From contig NW_027168320.1 in the NCBI RefSeq assembly GCF_040954835.1, positions 1 through 64,000 of the forward strand: a stretch of 64,000 bases of DNA, written 5' to 3'. Position numbers and translations under genes: made by a program. The notes beneath the pieces are model-generated. The model ran no database searches. It worked only from the letters and a program-made list of their open reading frames with translations, and had not been told where the DNA came from. Source of the DNA: Lepisosteus oculatus (Eukaryota > Chordata > Actinopteri > Semionotiformes > Lepisosteidae). How positions within the stretch are numbered: the stretch's first letter is position 1; every line of letters starts with the position of its first letter. Of this stretch, positions 45,201 to 54,461 are shown in pieces.

Positions 45201-45384
45201 CTCCCATCCCCTCTATGACAGGCTTGCAGGAATGAAGAGCATGTTCAGCAATAGACTGATTCACCCACGGTGCGACAGGGAGCGCTACAGGAGGTCATTC
45301 TTGCCGTCTGCCATAAGACTGTACAACGCATCCACCTTGCGTCTTGGCAGAGGCAACAGCGACAGTGACCTGTTTCTGGACTAA
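42292..45384 (+). CDS. LINE endonuclease/reverse transcriptase polyprotein
   Basis: 1030 codons, uninterrupted. The APE-type endonuclease covers about 85-300: GNVRSLANK (90), CFTETWL (119, catalytic Glu), GDFNH (242), SDHN (292). The reverse transcriptase covers about 560-830: KATGPDN (571), NDYRPVALTS, MFFDFSSAFN (697), GAPQGTVLSP (755) and FSDDSAIVG (787), where SDD replaces the common ADD. Together these nick target DNA and copy the element RNA there. A 15-bp hairpin is encoded near residues 19-32. Start chosen at MMDTRK; a later start near IIMGN (87) is possible. Confidence 0.93.
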   Translation: MMDTRKLRNFFLFFLILGPLWLSSCNADSHRGIVYTRDQLIALARPPLLTGEKPSVPEELRRRSRGCRAGATRKAKRRRFKPYLPSIIMGNVRSLANKMDELGALVRSQREYRECSIMCFTETWLQELIPDSNVTIGGFQTVRADRNTESGKRKGGGLAVLVNNRWCNPGHIHVKERVCNPDIELVAVGLRPYYLPREFTCAIFVVVYIPPTANAEVACDVINTVTARLQTKHPSAFIAISGDFNHVSISTTLPTFHQFVKCPTRENKTLDLLYANAKDAYSSTALPPLGRSDHNLVLLTPLYKPIVQRQPVTMRTVRRWSQEAMEDLRGALEATNWDVLCEPHGEDIDSMVDCVTDYINFCVDNTIPTKDVHCFSNNKPWITSDLKALLNDKKRAFRRGDKEEVKRVQRELKQKLRESKDAYRRKVEDKLQRNRVRDVWSSMREITGFKQAGVATEGNLEMANKLNQFFNRFDSGSSVAQHPSPHSHTLPNPSQLQLPNTSSIPPQTWPPTATTPDGCSPTHPPQLPLSNTSAINTSGTESTMSIIPRARLTITADQVKKELKRLHGGKATGPDNICPRVLRACADQLSGVLQRLFNLSLRLERVPVLWKTSCLVPVPKKGRPSVLNDYRPVALTSHIMKTLERLVLSHLRPMVSSSLDTLQFAYQPSVGVEDAIIYMLQRAYSHLDRAGNTVRIMFFDFSSAFNTIQPLLLRRKLEEMQVDASMTSWITDYLTGRPQSVRLQNCVSELVVSNTGAPQGTVLSPFLFTLYTSDFKYNSKSCHLQKFSDDSAIVGCIKGEQEEEYRGLVSSFVEWCGVNHLELNVTKTKELVVDFRRKKVKPTPVYIHGSGVEMVDSYKYLGVHIDDRLEWSKNIEAIYKNGQSRLYFLRRLRSFNVCSKMLHMFYQSVVASAIFYAVVCWGSGIRAVDSKRLNKLIRRASSVIGSDLDPLEVVAERRMMSKLEAIMDNFSHPLYDRLAGMKSMFSNRLIHPRCDRERYRRSFLPSAIRLYNASTLRLGRGNSDSDLFLD
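42346..42386 (+). repeat. perfect 15-bp hairpin at start of LINE ORF
   Basis: CCTCTGTGGCTATCG (42346-42360) and its exact reverse complement (42372-42386) enclose an 11-nt loop, within codons 19-32 of the ORF. Confidence 0.9.
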
Positions 45385-45739
45385 ACGCATATACACATAT
45401 ACTGCTACATCTGTTCTCTTTCTTTTTCTTTTTCTTTTTCCCGTTTACAACCACTTTTGTGCAATATATGCCAGGGACCTGTGCAATACATTTATATTTA
45501 TATTTATATCTATGGTTACATCTATATTTATATTCATACGTGTGATACGATTTTCTGTGTACTGTTCTGTTCTAGTTTCCTCTTGTGTGTCCGGACTGTG
45601 AGTAACTCTTGTATTGTATTGTATGTATTGTACTATTAGTATATAATTCGTTACACTGTGGCTGTGTTGTGTGTGTTAAGCTGCTGTTGCACTGCAATTT
45701 CCCTCACGGGATCAATAAAGTATCTATCTATCTATCTAT

Positions 45740-46292
45740 GAAGAGGTCACCCAAAAGCTCAAAACGTACAGCATTCTTGCGGGATCCAAAGGTTGCCATC
45801 TCAAACTGCAAAACAAACACTGCTTCCACAAAACAAGAAAACAATCCAACTACTCCAACTACAGGCTGATCAAGGTATCTCCCCTGCCAGGTAAGCCGAG
45901 AGCCACAGGCGATGAGCCCGGAGCTGAACGGGCCCCACTGGCTCGTTTGTAAGGCCAGGTGCATTACCAACCACGACCGGCAGGGCAGAGGCCTTGAAGG
46001 CGGCCTGGGCTCCTGCAGCTGTCCAGCCACGCACTCTGGTTTCTCTTCATCTCGTACAAATCTTTTGCCTTTTACTAAAGATTTCCATGGAGAGGAGCAT
46101 GAATGAGTTCCATACAATTTTTGTGCTTCCCTGCCTTCGGGTGGGGCGCAGCTGGGCTGGTCAAAGAGAGAAAACAAAACCGCTCACAATCGCTCTTATT
46201 ACGGCGACTGTGGCCGTCTGCTCTGCGAGTCCTCGGTCTCCGCCTGTCTGATTGGCGCTCTTTTCTTTGGGAGGCGGGAAGTGTCCGGCCGC
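45740..46292. other. unassigned sequence after LINE
   Basis: GC-richer non-coding stretch between the LINE tail and the U4 module. A 149-codon open frame on the minus strand (45728-46177) shows no domain. Nothing else recognised. Confidence 0.4.
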
Positions 46293-47362
46293 AAATATGA
46301 AGCGTTACAGCAACGACATGCCATGAGACGATTGACAACGATTTCCATAGGATCCCCGCGGTTGCCTGGCAACCGTCAGCTTTGCGCAGTGGCAGTATCG
46401 TAGCCTGTGAGGTTTAGCCGAGGCGCGATTATTGCTAGTTGAAAACTTTTCCCAATACCCCGCTTCCGCCGGTTTGCAATACAATCGGCGAAAGCAATTT
46501 TTGACAGTCTCGTCAGAGACTGAGCAAGGTGTTTAAAGACAGATTTTGTCATGGTAACATCATGGTAGAAAGAAACAAGCTTGTTACGTCTCAACAGAAA
46601 CGCTCTTTAGCTCTTTCAGCGTTATGCAGAGAACAGCGTCTGTCGAGATCACTTTTGAGTCAGCGCGAAACGCCGTGTGCTGTCAGTTTGATTTCATATT
46701 GCTCATAGCGGCGCCCGGCCTTTGTCTGTCAAACGTTAGGTTGCGCTTCTTCATGCTGCATCGTCGGCATGAGTGGAGCTTTTTAAACGTCTGTACTTAC
46801 TGCGCCCCATAAGAAATTGTTTGTCCCCGTTCAAAAGAGATTGTGCGATGTCCTGCAGCGTTCGCAAAGCAAACCTTTGACAGTTTGAAAAGAGGAATTT
46901 ATTCTGCTTCCTGTGCGTGCAGTAGTTACAAAGTTGAACGTCTTTACACGATCTGCTGCAGTTTTCAGTGGGCGGGCTTTGTCAGATGGCTTGGAAAAAC
47001 GCACTGTGTTTCGGCTCGGGAAACATCATGAGCAGTGTCCTGCATGTTTTCTGTGTATAGCTGTCTTTTAACGCATACAGAATTCATTCGAAATCATTGA
47101 TTTCTCCAATTAACAAAGGTCCCTTTTTGAACCTGCCAGAAGCATTCTTTCAATGTAACAGATTTACTCCGAGGAAAGGCAGCATGACATTGAGAGTAGC
47201 TCAAGCTTTCAGCACCCGTATCGGACTGCGTGTATGCAGACACCGCTCAGAATCCCCTGTAAGATTCTCCCTCAGTTCCGTTGTGCAGTGCTTTACCTCT
47301 TTCAAAAGGCTTCACTTTCCTAGTCACATTCCAATGCTCATCGAACCCGGGCTGTTTCCTCC
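46293..47362 (+). repeat. U4 module, copy 3, short 5' flank
   Basis: Homology to other U4 modules starts only about 85 bp before the gene (46293), so the SPH-type distal element is absent. The 3' flank runs to about 47110, followed by Gly-TCC-type flank without the tRNA. Confidence 0.8.
46378..46522 (+). ncRNA. RNU4: U4 snRNA, copy 3
   Basis: 145 nt with GGCGCGATTATTGCTA, AATACCCCGC, Sm site AATTTTTG and the paired 3' hairpin. X-box at 46360-46374 and 3' box at 46531-46543. The RNA looks intact, but the distal promoter element has been lost by recombination, so expression may be weak. Confidence 0.93.
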
Positions 47363-47846
47363 AGCGGTATAGTATTGCAGTGAGACAGCACGATGCCTGC
47401 AAGACTATGTCACGCTAAACGCCACAGATTGTGTTTGTCCCTTCGTGTCAGTCGTCCTGCAGCCACGGGAAGTGGGACACAAACATGCTGCAATGCTTTC
47501 AGGACGTTAGGATTTGTTTGTGCAACATCCGAGAAGAGTACTTGTGGCTTGAATGTGAACTGTACGTGCCCGCCCCCTTTCCTCTGTAGTGCATGAGTTC
47601 CTCCCGGCATGCCCTTCGTCATTGTTCTGTCATCTTGTATTTAAAGGGTTGTATTTCTGCTGCTGAAAATAAGCAACGGTTTTCTCACAACGCCCTTTGT
47701 TCCCGACGGAGCCCTTGTCTGTCATGACATTCTTCAAAACCTCAAGCTAGAAGAAGACGACAAATATGAAGCGTTACAGCAACGACATGCCATGAGACGA
47801 TTGATGACGATTTCCATAGGATCCCCGCGGTTGCCTGGCAACCGTC

Positions 47847-47987
47847 AGCTTTGCGCATTGGCAGTATCGTAGCCTGTGAGGTTTAGCCGAGGCGCGATTA
47901 TTGCTAGTTGAAAACTTTTCCCAATACCCCGCTTCCGCCGGTTTGCAATACAATCGGCGAAAGCAATTTTTGACAGTCTCGTCAGAG
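47847..47987 (+). pseudogene. RNU4: U4 snRNA, 3'-truncated copy
   Basis: Upstream SPH (about 47606) and X-box are present and the RNA matches up to the terminal hairpin. It then breaks at 47987 and continues as inverted U4 upstream sequence (GTGACATAGTC). The last few bases of the 3' stem and the 3' box are gone. It also has GCGCATTGG where the others have GCGCAGTGG. Probably not processed. Confidence 0.88.
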
Positions 47988-48169
47988 CGTGACATAGTCT
48001 TGCAGGCATCGTGCTGTCTAACTGCAATACTATACCGCTGGAGGAAACAGCCCGGGTTCAATGAGCCTTGTAATGTGACTAGGAAAGTGAAGCCTTTTGA
48101 AAGAGGTAATGTCGACGCTTTTTTAACAGAGCACCAAAAAAGCGTCTTTTTTGAAGGCCTGGGTACTGA

Positions 48170-48240
48170 GCATTGGTGGTTCAGTGGTAGAATTCTCGCT
48201 TACCATGTGGGAGGCTCTGGTTCGATTCCCAGCCAAAGCA
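48170..48240 (+). tRNA. Gly-type tRNA with ACC anticodon
   Basis: 71 nt with the Gly-GCC body (GCATTGGTGGTTCAGTGGTAGAATTCTCGC start), but the loop is TTACCAT, i.e. ACC. One acceptor mismatch (CCAAAGC), anticodon stem with wobbles. Upstream it is joined to U4-flank debris; downstream lies the usual SINE. Confidence 0.75.
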
Positions 48241-48298
48241 GTAGCTTTTGCAGCGAGCGGCTCCATCACTTGCATCCCCTTGCAACTCGCAACTGAAA

Positions 48299-48420
48299 AC
48301 CCACTGAAGCAAAGCATTTGTTAGCCAGGTCAGTACCCGGATGAGGGTGAGCTACAGGGAAAAACAAAGTTTCCAGCTGGAAGCGGTGTTAATGGTGCCG
48401 GTGGGGGGGCGCTCACCCTG
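48299..48420 (+). mobile_element. 5S-headed SINE, 3'-truncated
   Basis: Same head and body as 9353-9470 (CCAGGTCAGTACCCGGATG, GGAAGCGGTGTTAATGG), ending at GCGCTCACCCTG without the tail. Confidence 0.7.
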
Positions 48421-49008
48421 CATCACGCTTTCATGTATGCTATTGCAGACACCAACGTTGCCTAGATAGAAAACCGAAATAGCCGTGGGTTTGCTTGCTG
48501 GTCTGAAGGATCTCTCTTCGAATATCTATCATTTGTCAATGGAAGTAAAAAGCGCTGCAATCTCATACGTTCACAATCAAACTCGCAGCTGTTGTTCGAC
48601 TTTATTTCTTGACTAATTACAACTGAGTGTCGCATGAGCAGTTACATAAACTTGTCTGGTATATTTGAACACAAATGCCGTTCTTCAATTAAAACTAACA
48701 GTACATTGTCAGGGACATTCAGTTCTATACAAACAAGAGACAGACAAGAGAATATTTCTACCGTTCATGTGGACTACGTGTTGACTTACTGATCGGAATA
48801 ATTGAAAAGTTCGGGCTCATAGTCGATGCAGTGCGTGCTAATTAGAACAGCAACGCTGAGCTCTCAGCACCGTACTGAGCCCAGGTGTTTTTCTAAAGCT
48901 GTCAGGTGCAGTTCATTTACATGAAGGAAATCTCTTACTGGGTTCGATTACAATGCAGTAAGTAGCACAGACTACTTAGGGAGTAGCCCGATGCGTTTAA
49001 AAACGACC
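48421..49008. repeat. Arg-module flank
   Basis: From about 48500 it is the inverse of 35640-36040 and a relative of 15340-16060. No gene besides the following tRNA. Confidence 0.6.
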
Positions 49009-49081
49009 CGAGCCAGGCAGGAGTCGAACCTGCAATCTCCTGAGCCGTAGTCAGACGCGTTATCCATTGCGCCACTGGCCC
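49009..49081 (-). tRNA. tRNA-Arg (ACG)
   Basis: 73-nt minus-strand tRNA: GGGCCAG acceptor, GCGCAATGGATAACGC D arm, CTACGGC loop giving ACG, B box GGTTCGACTCC, discriminator G. Well preserved. Confidence 0.93.
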
Positions 49082-50252
49082 TGGTGTGACACTGCAGGAC
49101 TGTAACCCAGTGAGATCAGCACTGCAACTAGTAAAATATTACCCCCGGTCCATTCTTTTCCAAAAGTGAGAAACACCTGTTTTCTACATTTTGTCTGTTT
49201 TAAAACCATTTCTCTTTAAACCAAACCAAGAGTTTGTCTTTTGCACTGATATTCTGATTCATTTCGATTTCAAAGAAAAAAAAAACATTATCTTCCAAAG
49301 CATCATAAAATTGTCCATTCTTCCAGACTCTACTTCTCTCTTGTAGTAGTACAGCAGACCTTTCCAGGTGAGCAGATCACAGAGTCCGAAATATGCTTCC
49401 TCCATCAAGCAAAGTACCTGAACATGACTCTGTCTTCATAAAAGCGCCCCTGTAATAAAGAAATTAAATCCGAAATCAAGAGGGCAGTTGCCTACTGAAG
49501 TTCAAGAAGTCATCAATTTTAACCTAGCAACACATTAAGGGCTGCATCTATACAAGTACGATTCTAGAAATGCTCACCAGATTACGTTTTAAGAAGGAAC
49601 TGCGCCTCAGGTTCCGCCGAGATCTTAACTTGGATGGCAGGATTCAGAGTCCGGAGTGCGGACTGATGGCGCACGGAGGGTCCACATACTGTGGATCCCT
49701 CAGTTTTCTTCCGCGTGTTTAAACCGCCAGCGTGTGACTCCCCTGTCCCCGTGACCTCATTGCTCTGCTCTCGCCTCTGTGCAGCTGAGCCTGACTCATG
49801 GTAAAGTGGAAAAAAATATGCCCTCAACGTGAGATTTACTCTGGATCGAGGATAGATGTCACCTTTTTATCGTTGAACAGGATGTATGTGATGTGGCGAC
49901 TAGGTTCAATTTTGTATCCTTTTAAAAGATTAAGGACTGCGGTGAGCGTGATTTACCACCGTTTCAGCTAAGAACCCGACGTGAGCACCGTTTAAGCTGC
50001 ATAGACTCGGTCGTTTAACTCTTCTCCATTAGCAGGGTTAAGGTTAAAGAAAAAAAACATTGCTGACTTCTTTTTTTTTGCCAGCCGCTAGCGCTGATTA
50101 GCAATGTTTGTATTTCATGTTTTGCAAGTTCCATCCATTTTAAGAAAAACAAGTCGCGTTAAAGACAGGAAATGAATACTTGCATCTAATTAAGTCTAGC
50201 CATAGGCGGTTGTCTGTAAGGACCAGTTCTGTTCGAGAAGACAGAACAAAGA

Positions 50253-50326
50253 AGGCACCACTGGGATTCGGACCCAGGATCTCCTGTTTAAGAGACAAGC
50301 GCTTTAACCAACTAAGCCACGGTGCC
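50253..50326 (-). tRNA. Thr-type tRNA body with CTT anticodon
   Basis: 74-nt minus-strand tRNA with the Thr family body (GGCACCG/TGGTGCC, TAGTTGGTTAAAG D loop), but the loop reads CTCTTAA, so the anticodon is CTT (Lys). The anticodon stem TTGT/ACAG is intact and A37 is present. The B box is GGTCCGAATCC, one change from consensus. Confidence 0.8.
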
Positions 50327-50705
50327 CCGGGAGTCTTGTCCTTTTGCAGCCACTTGGACACACCACTCAGACACATCTGCATTCGGTGTGTGCTCCGCCT
50401 GCTCGCTGAGCAAGTTGCCACCTTTACATACAATAGCAACATCGACACCAAGAGAAAGGATGACAAATGGCTTTTATCTGGAACTTTTCATGTCCAAGGA
50501 GCTCAATGTGCTTTCTGTGTACAACAGGGCCACTGAACTCCACACTGGCCACTGAACCACAGCAGTGGCTTGCTGGCTTGACATCTCCCAAGGAAAATGT
50601 TGAAATCGCATGTGGAACAGGAAAAGGACCCTCGAGTACGAGGGAAAAAAAAGAAAAAGATCATCTGGAGCGCGCCAACCCATGTCTGGACAGCTCAGTT
50701 TTGTC

Positions 50706-50787
50706 GACGAGGTGGCTGAGTGGTTAAGGCGATGGACTGCTAATCCATTGTGCTCTGCACGCATGGGTTTGAGTCCCATCTTCGTTG
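50706..50787 (+). tRNA. tRNA-Ser (GCT)
   Basis: 82-nt class II tRNA: GACGAGG acceptor, CTGCTAA loop giving GCT, long variable arm (TGTGCTCTGCA). The B box GGTTTGAGTCC and 3' CTTCGTTG contain changes that still allow G-U pairing. Confidence 0.87.
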
Positions 50788-50972
50788 CTCTCTACGTGTG
50801 CCCGTTCGACGTTGGCCCTCCCTTTGTTTGCTCCAGTACTAGAGCCTTACATTTTCTAGCGGTGGCTGAACATGGTATAGTAAGCTAACGTCGGTATCAA
50901 GCAGTGGCAGTAACAGTATTTACGTGCCGCTGCTGCCAAGTGGCTCTGGGTTGAGACCGCGTTTTCACTTAC

Positions 50973-51046
50973 TTGCAGCACAAACGGAGAAAGCGATTTT
51001 TGACAGTCTCTCGAGAGACTGCGCTAGGTGTTTAGGGATAGACTTT
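50973..51046 (+). pseudogene. diverged U4-like 3' end with 3' box
   Basis: Resembles the last 55 nt of U4: TTGCA...AAACGGAGAAAGC, an Sm-type site GATTTTTGA, a perfect CAGTCTCTCGAGAGACTG stem-loop, then a 3'-box-like GTTTAGGGATAGA. The 5' part of U4 is not recognisable apart from AGCAGTGGCAGTA near 50900. Could be a U4 relic or a variant small RNA. Second copy at 62165-62240. Confidence 0.55.
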
Positions 51047-51585
51047 GTCAGTTCCCCCTGGGATGATGGCCTCTCAAATAGTTTGTGATTCCTCTAGACG
51101 TTTATACAGTAGAAGCCTGCTTCGTGGCTTAAATCCAAGCTAAGGAAACGAGTTAGAGGTCTGATGCAGAACTGCGAATTCAATGAAGGGGAACACTACA
51201 GTACATTGCGCTGTATGTTGAGGAAAGCTGCCCCCTTCTGTTCCTTGTCGACCGAACAGAGGACTGTAAAGGATACCGCAAGAAACTTTAGGATGTTGGT
51301 TGGAATCCAGCTCCAAAGAAGCCCCTTTGGGTGTTATGTCATCAAAAAGTAAGAACAGAGAATCTCCCTTTGATCAAAAGCGCAACAGAACTGTTTTCCG
51401 TGGAGCAGGTTTCAGATCCGTAGACCTGTTTTATTTGTAGGGCAGGGCGCATTCCCTGCACTGCACTTTCAAAAGCATTTACATTCGTGTTAGACGCAAG
51501 AATTGCCTTTGATTTGCGTGCTTACGAACGCCATGGAAAACGAAACAAAACAAAAGCCCTCAGCTCCTGCACTTGATTATAATGC

Positions 51586-53148
51586 TTTTTTTTTATTTTT
51601 ATTAAACATGTAGAATTTACAAATACAAATACAACAAGAGGATCAGAGTCATGTACAAGAGAAAAAAAACGCAGCAGAAAAAAAAAACATTTAACTACCA
51701 GAGGTAATTAAGTAATTATGTGATCAAATTGTATATTTTACATGTATCATATTTTCCTTGCTTTAATATTTCTCAATTATAAACTTTAGTTTCAACATGC
51801 ATGCGTTTCCTGTAAAAAAATAAAACTCAGCACAGTTTTTTACAAAACAAAAAAAACGTTTTTCTTTTAACAACATTTCGAGTACCTCTGGCATTCATGA
51901 AAAAGACATACACAAAAGCAAATAACTAACTCTAAGACTGTCTAAACTATTGAGTTTTTCAAAGAACCAGAACTATAACAGTCCTTAACACTTAACTACA
52001 GCATTCCAAACTAACACTAAAGAAACACTAGTATATACTGGTATAACAAATAAAACCAAACATAATCATTAACTGAGCAGTCACTGAGAGCAAATCTCCT
52101 TCCCGTCCACAAAGGCCCTCGCTCCCACAAAGTAGGCTCTCCTCCCCTCTCTTCTGGCAGCTTCAACCTGGGGCCACAGCTGGTTCCTGGTGCTCCTGCC
52201 CGCGGCAGACAGTTCCTCTGCAAACCTCAGTTTGTTCCCATTCAAATACTCATTCCCCCTCGCCGCTCGCCACAGCATGTCCCTCGCCGTCCTCTTGGTG
52301 AACTGTATTATAATCGATCTGGGGCGCACTTGCCCAGACATGTTCGCTCTCCCGAGCCTGTGAACAAAGTCAATGGCCGATATTACGTCCTCCTGGTCCG
52401 GCAGGGTCCTTTTACAGATACCCTTCACTGTTGCAACAAGGTCCTTATCACGTTCCTCTTTAACTCCAAATAATTTTAAATTCCATCGTCGACAGTATCT
52501 ATCTACATCGTTCACTTTCAATTCAAGTTCTTTAATATGCTTTTCTTGTTCGGTATTTACTTGTTTAAGAACTTTTACTTCACTCTTTAAGTCTTCAACC
52601 TCTTTAAACACACAGTCCATGGACTTTTTAAGACTTTCGATTGCGACTGTATTAAATCGAATCATTTCCTTCAGCTCACCCATCATGTTAAAGATGTTGG
52701 TTTGGAGCTCCTCCAGCGTCAGGTCACCCCTTCCTCTCTTGGCCGCCGGGGTTTTCACAGGGGTGCTGGGCAGGGACTCCGGCTCTACCGTACGAGCGCA
52801 TCTCCAGCACTCTTTCCACGTCCCCTCCAGCTGCTTCACTTTTCCCTGTAGTTCCATCGATTTTCTTGTAGTGCTATACATATACGATTGAGGTATCTTA
52901 GATTTCTCCTTCGAGGACCCAGCACTCTCTTTTCTTTTCCCAGTGTTACTCATATCGAAATTCTTAAACCTAAAAAAAATCTTTTTTTTTTCTTTCAATT
53001 ATAACTGAAGTTTAAACAAGTAGTGTTAAGTCTTTATTTTTCTGTAGTCAAAAAAAGCAAAAATTAACATTCAGGTCATGAAAAACTCAAAAAAACTCCT
53101 CAACCACTAAACTTTACCTCCCACCTGAGCGCCATCTTGAACGCCCCT
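51586..53148 (-). mobile_element. ORF1-only L1/Tx1-type LINE, copy 2
   Basis: Same element as 2274-3868. The right flank begins with the same target sequence (ACCACCAGAGAATGC, 53149-53163), but the left flank is different (Ser-type flank ending ATTATAATGC). So this is the duplicated insertion with its left side exchanged, not an independent one. Confidence 0.85.
52081..52998 (-). CDS. L1-type ORF1 protein, open
   Basis: 305 codons open. Basic N-terminus with KRKESAG; a linker that is out of frame relative to copy 1 (KVKQLEGTWKECWRCARTVEP) and shorter; coiled coil about 95-165 (SLKKSMDCVFKEVEDLKSEVK...ELELKVNDV); RRM-like core about 168-240 (RWNLKLFGVKEE); C-terminal domain (RPRSIIIQFTKRTARDMLW ... 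YFVGARAFVDG). L1 ORF1 proteins form trimers and bind RNA. The altered linker makes full function uncertain. Confidence 0.8.
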   Translation of the reverse strand: MKEKKKIFFRFKNFDMSNTGKRKESAGSSKEKSKIPQSYMYSTTRKSMELQGKVKQLEGTWKECWRCARTVEPESLPSTPVKTPAAKRGRGDLTLEELQTNIFNMMGELKEMIRFNTVAIESLKKSMDCVFKEVEDLKSEVKVLKQVNTEQEKHIKELELKVNDVDRYCRRWNLKLFGVKEERDKDLVATVKGICKRTLPDQEDVISAIDFVHRLGRANMSGQVRPRSIIIQFTKRTARDMLWRAARGNEYLNGNKLRFAEELSAAGRSTRNQLWPQVEAARREGRRAYFVGARAFVDGKEICSQ

Positions 53149-53774
53149 ACCACCAGAGAATGCTCACGATTTCGGAAGCTGTCTCCGGGACGTGCTGATT
53201 CCACACATCCTGAATAAATCATGATATAGTTAGTTGCTGTAGCTAGACGTTTAAATGAGTTTCATGGCCAGATGGACTGTTTCCTCCAGCGGTATAGTAT
53301 TGCAGTGAGACAGCACGATGCCTGCAAGACTATGTCACGCTAAACGCCACAGATTGTGTTTGTCCGTTCGTGTCAGTCGTCCTGCAGCCACGGAAAGTGG
53401 GACACAAACATGCTGCAATGCTTTCAAGACGTTAGGATTTGTTTGTGCAACATCCGAGAAGAGTACTTGTGGCTTGAATGTGAACTGTACGTGCCCGCCC
53501 CCTTTCCTCTGTAGTGCATGAGTTCCTCCCGGCATGCCCTTCGTCATTGTTCTGTCATCTTGTATTTAAAGGGTTGTATTTCTGCTGCTGAAAATAAGCA
53601 ACGGTTTTCTCACAACGCCCTTTGTTCCCGACGGAGCCCTTGTCTGTCATGAAATTCTTCAAAACCTCAAGCTAGATGAAGAAGAGGACAAATATGAAGC
53701 GTTACAGCAACGACATGCCATGAGACGATCGATAACGATTTCCATAGGATCCCCGCGGTTGCCTGGCAACCATC
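53149..53774 (+). repeat. Gly flank and U4 5' flank, copy 4
   Basis: Near-identical to 3869-4480, with an SPH-like motif at about 53523-53543 and an X-box just before the gene. The Gly-TCC gene itself is absent. Confidence 0.78.
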
Positions 53775-53919
53775 AGCTTTGCGCCGTGGCAGTATCGTAG
53801 CCTGTGAGGTTTAGCCGAGGCGCGATTATTGCTAGTTGAAAACTTTTCCCAATACCCCGCTTCCGCCGGTTTGCAATACAATCGGCGAAAGCAATTTTTG
53901 ACAGTCTCGTCAGAGACTG
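53775..53919 (+). ncRNA. RNU4: U4 snRNA, copy 4
   Basis: 145 nt. Intact Sm site, central region and terminal hairpin; position 11 region reads GCGCCGTGG instead of GCGCAGTGG. Distal SPH, X-box and 3' box (about 53928-53940) are all present, so it is a good candidate for an active gene. Confidence 0.93.
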
Positions 53920-54440
53920 AGCAAGGTGTTTAAAGACAGATTTTGTCATGGTGACATCATGGTAAAAAGAAACGAGCTTGTTACGTCTCAACAGAAACGC
54001 TCTTTAGCTCTTTCAGCGTTATGCAGAGAACAGCGTCTGTCGAGATCACTTTTGAGTAAGCGCGAAACGCTGTGTGCTGTCAGTTTGATTTCATATTGCT
54101 CGTAGCGGCGCCCGGCCTTTGTCTGTCAAACGTTAGGTTGCGCTTCTTCATGCTGCATCGTCGGCATGAGTGGAGCTTTTTAATCTTCTGTACTTACTGC
54201 GCCCCATAAGAAATCGTTTGTCCCCGTTCAAAAGAGATTGTGCGATGTCCTGCAGCGTTCGCAAAGCAAACCTTTGACAGTTTGAAAAGAGGAATTTATT
54301 CTGCTTCCTGTGCGTGCAGTAATTACAAAGTTGAACGTCTTTACACGATCTGCTGCAGTTTTCAGTGGGCGGGCTTTGTCAAATGGCTTGGAAAAACGCA
54401 CTGTGTTTCGGCTCGGGAAACATCATGAGCAGTGTCAGCA
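53920..54440 (+). repeat. U4 3' flank module
   Basis: Uninterrupted 3' flank, showing the empty site of the 3-kb transposon (GCTTGTTACGTCTC at 53977). Ends at about 54437, where the Ile module begins. Confidence 0.78.
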
Positions 54441-54461
54441 CAGAGAGGACCATTGTCGTGA

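Larger units (their letters stand above)
42149..45739 (+). mobile_element. CR1/L2-group LINE with intact ORF
   Basis: Leader starting near CAAGATGGCGCC, one long ORF, and a 3' UTR ending CAATTTCCCTCACGGGATCAATAAAG followed by (TATC)n, the tail of a LINE family common in fish. It lies head to head with the Tx1 element. The clear ORF suggests a young insertion. No target duplication could be recognised with confidence. Confidence 0.85.
49330..51470. repeat. Thr/Ser module, copy C (long form)
   Basis: Carries the Thr-type gene, the Ser-GCT gene and a further flank with a U4-like remnant. Inverse of about 61715-63365; its left part equals 1-1600. Confidence 0.82.

Noticed and set aside
45728-46177. 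149-codon minus-strand open frame
   Set aside because: No recognisable domain and it overlaps unassigned spacer; chance open frame.
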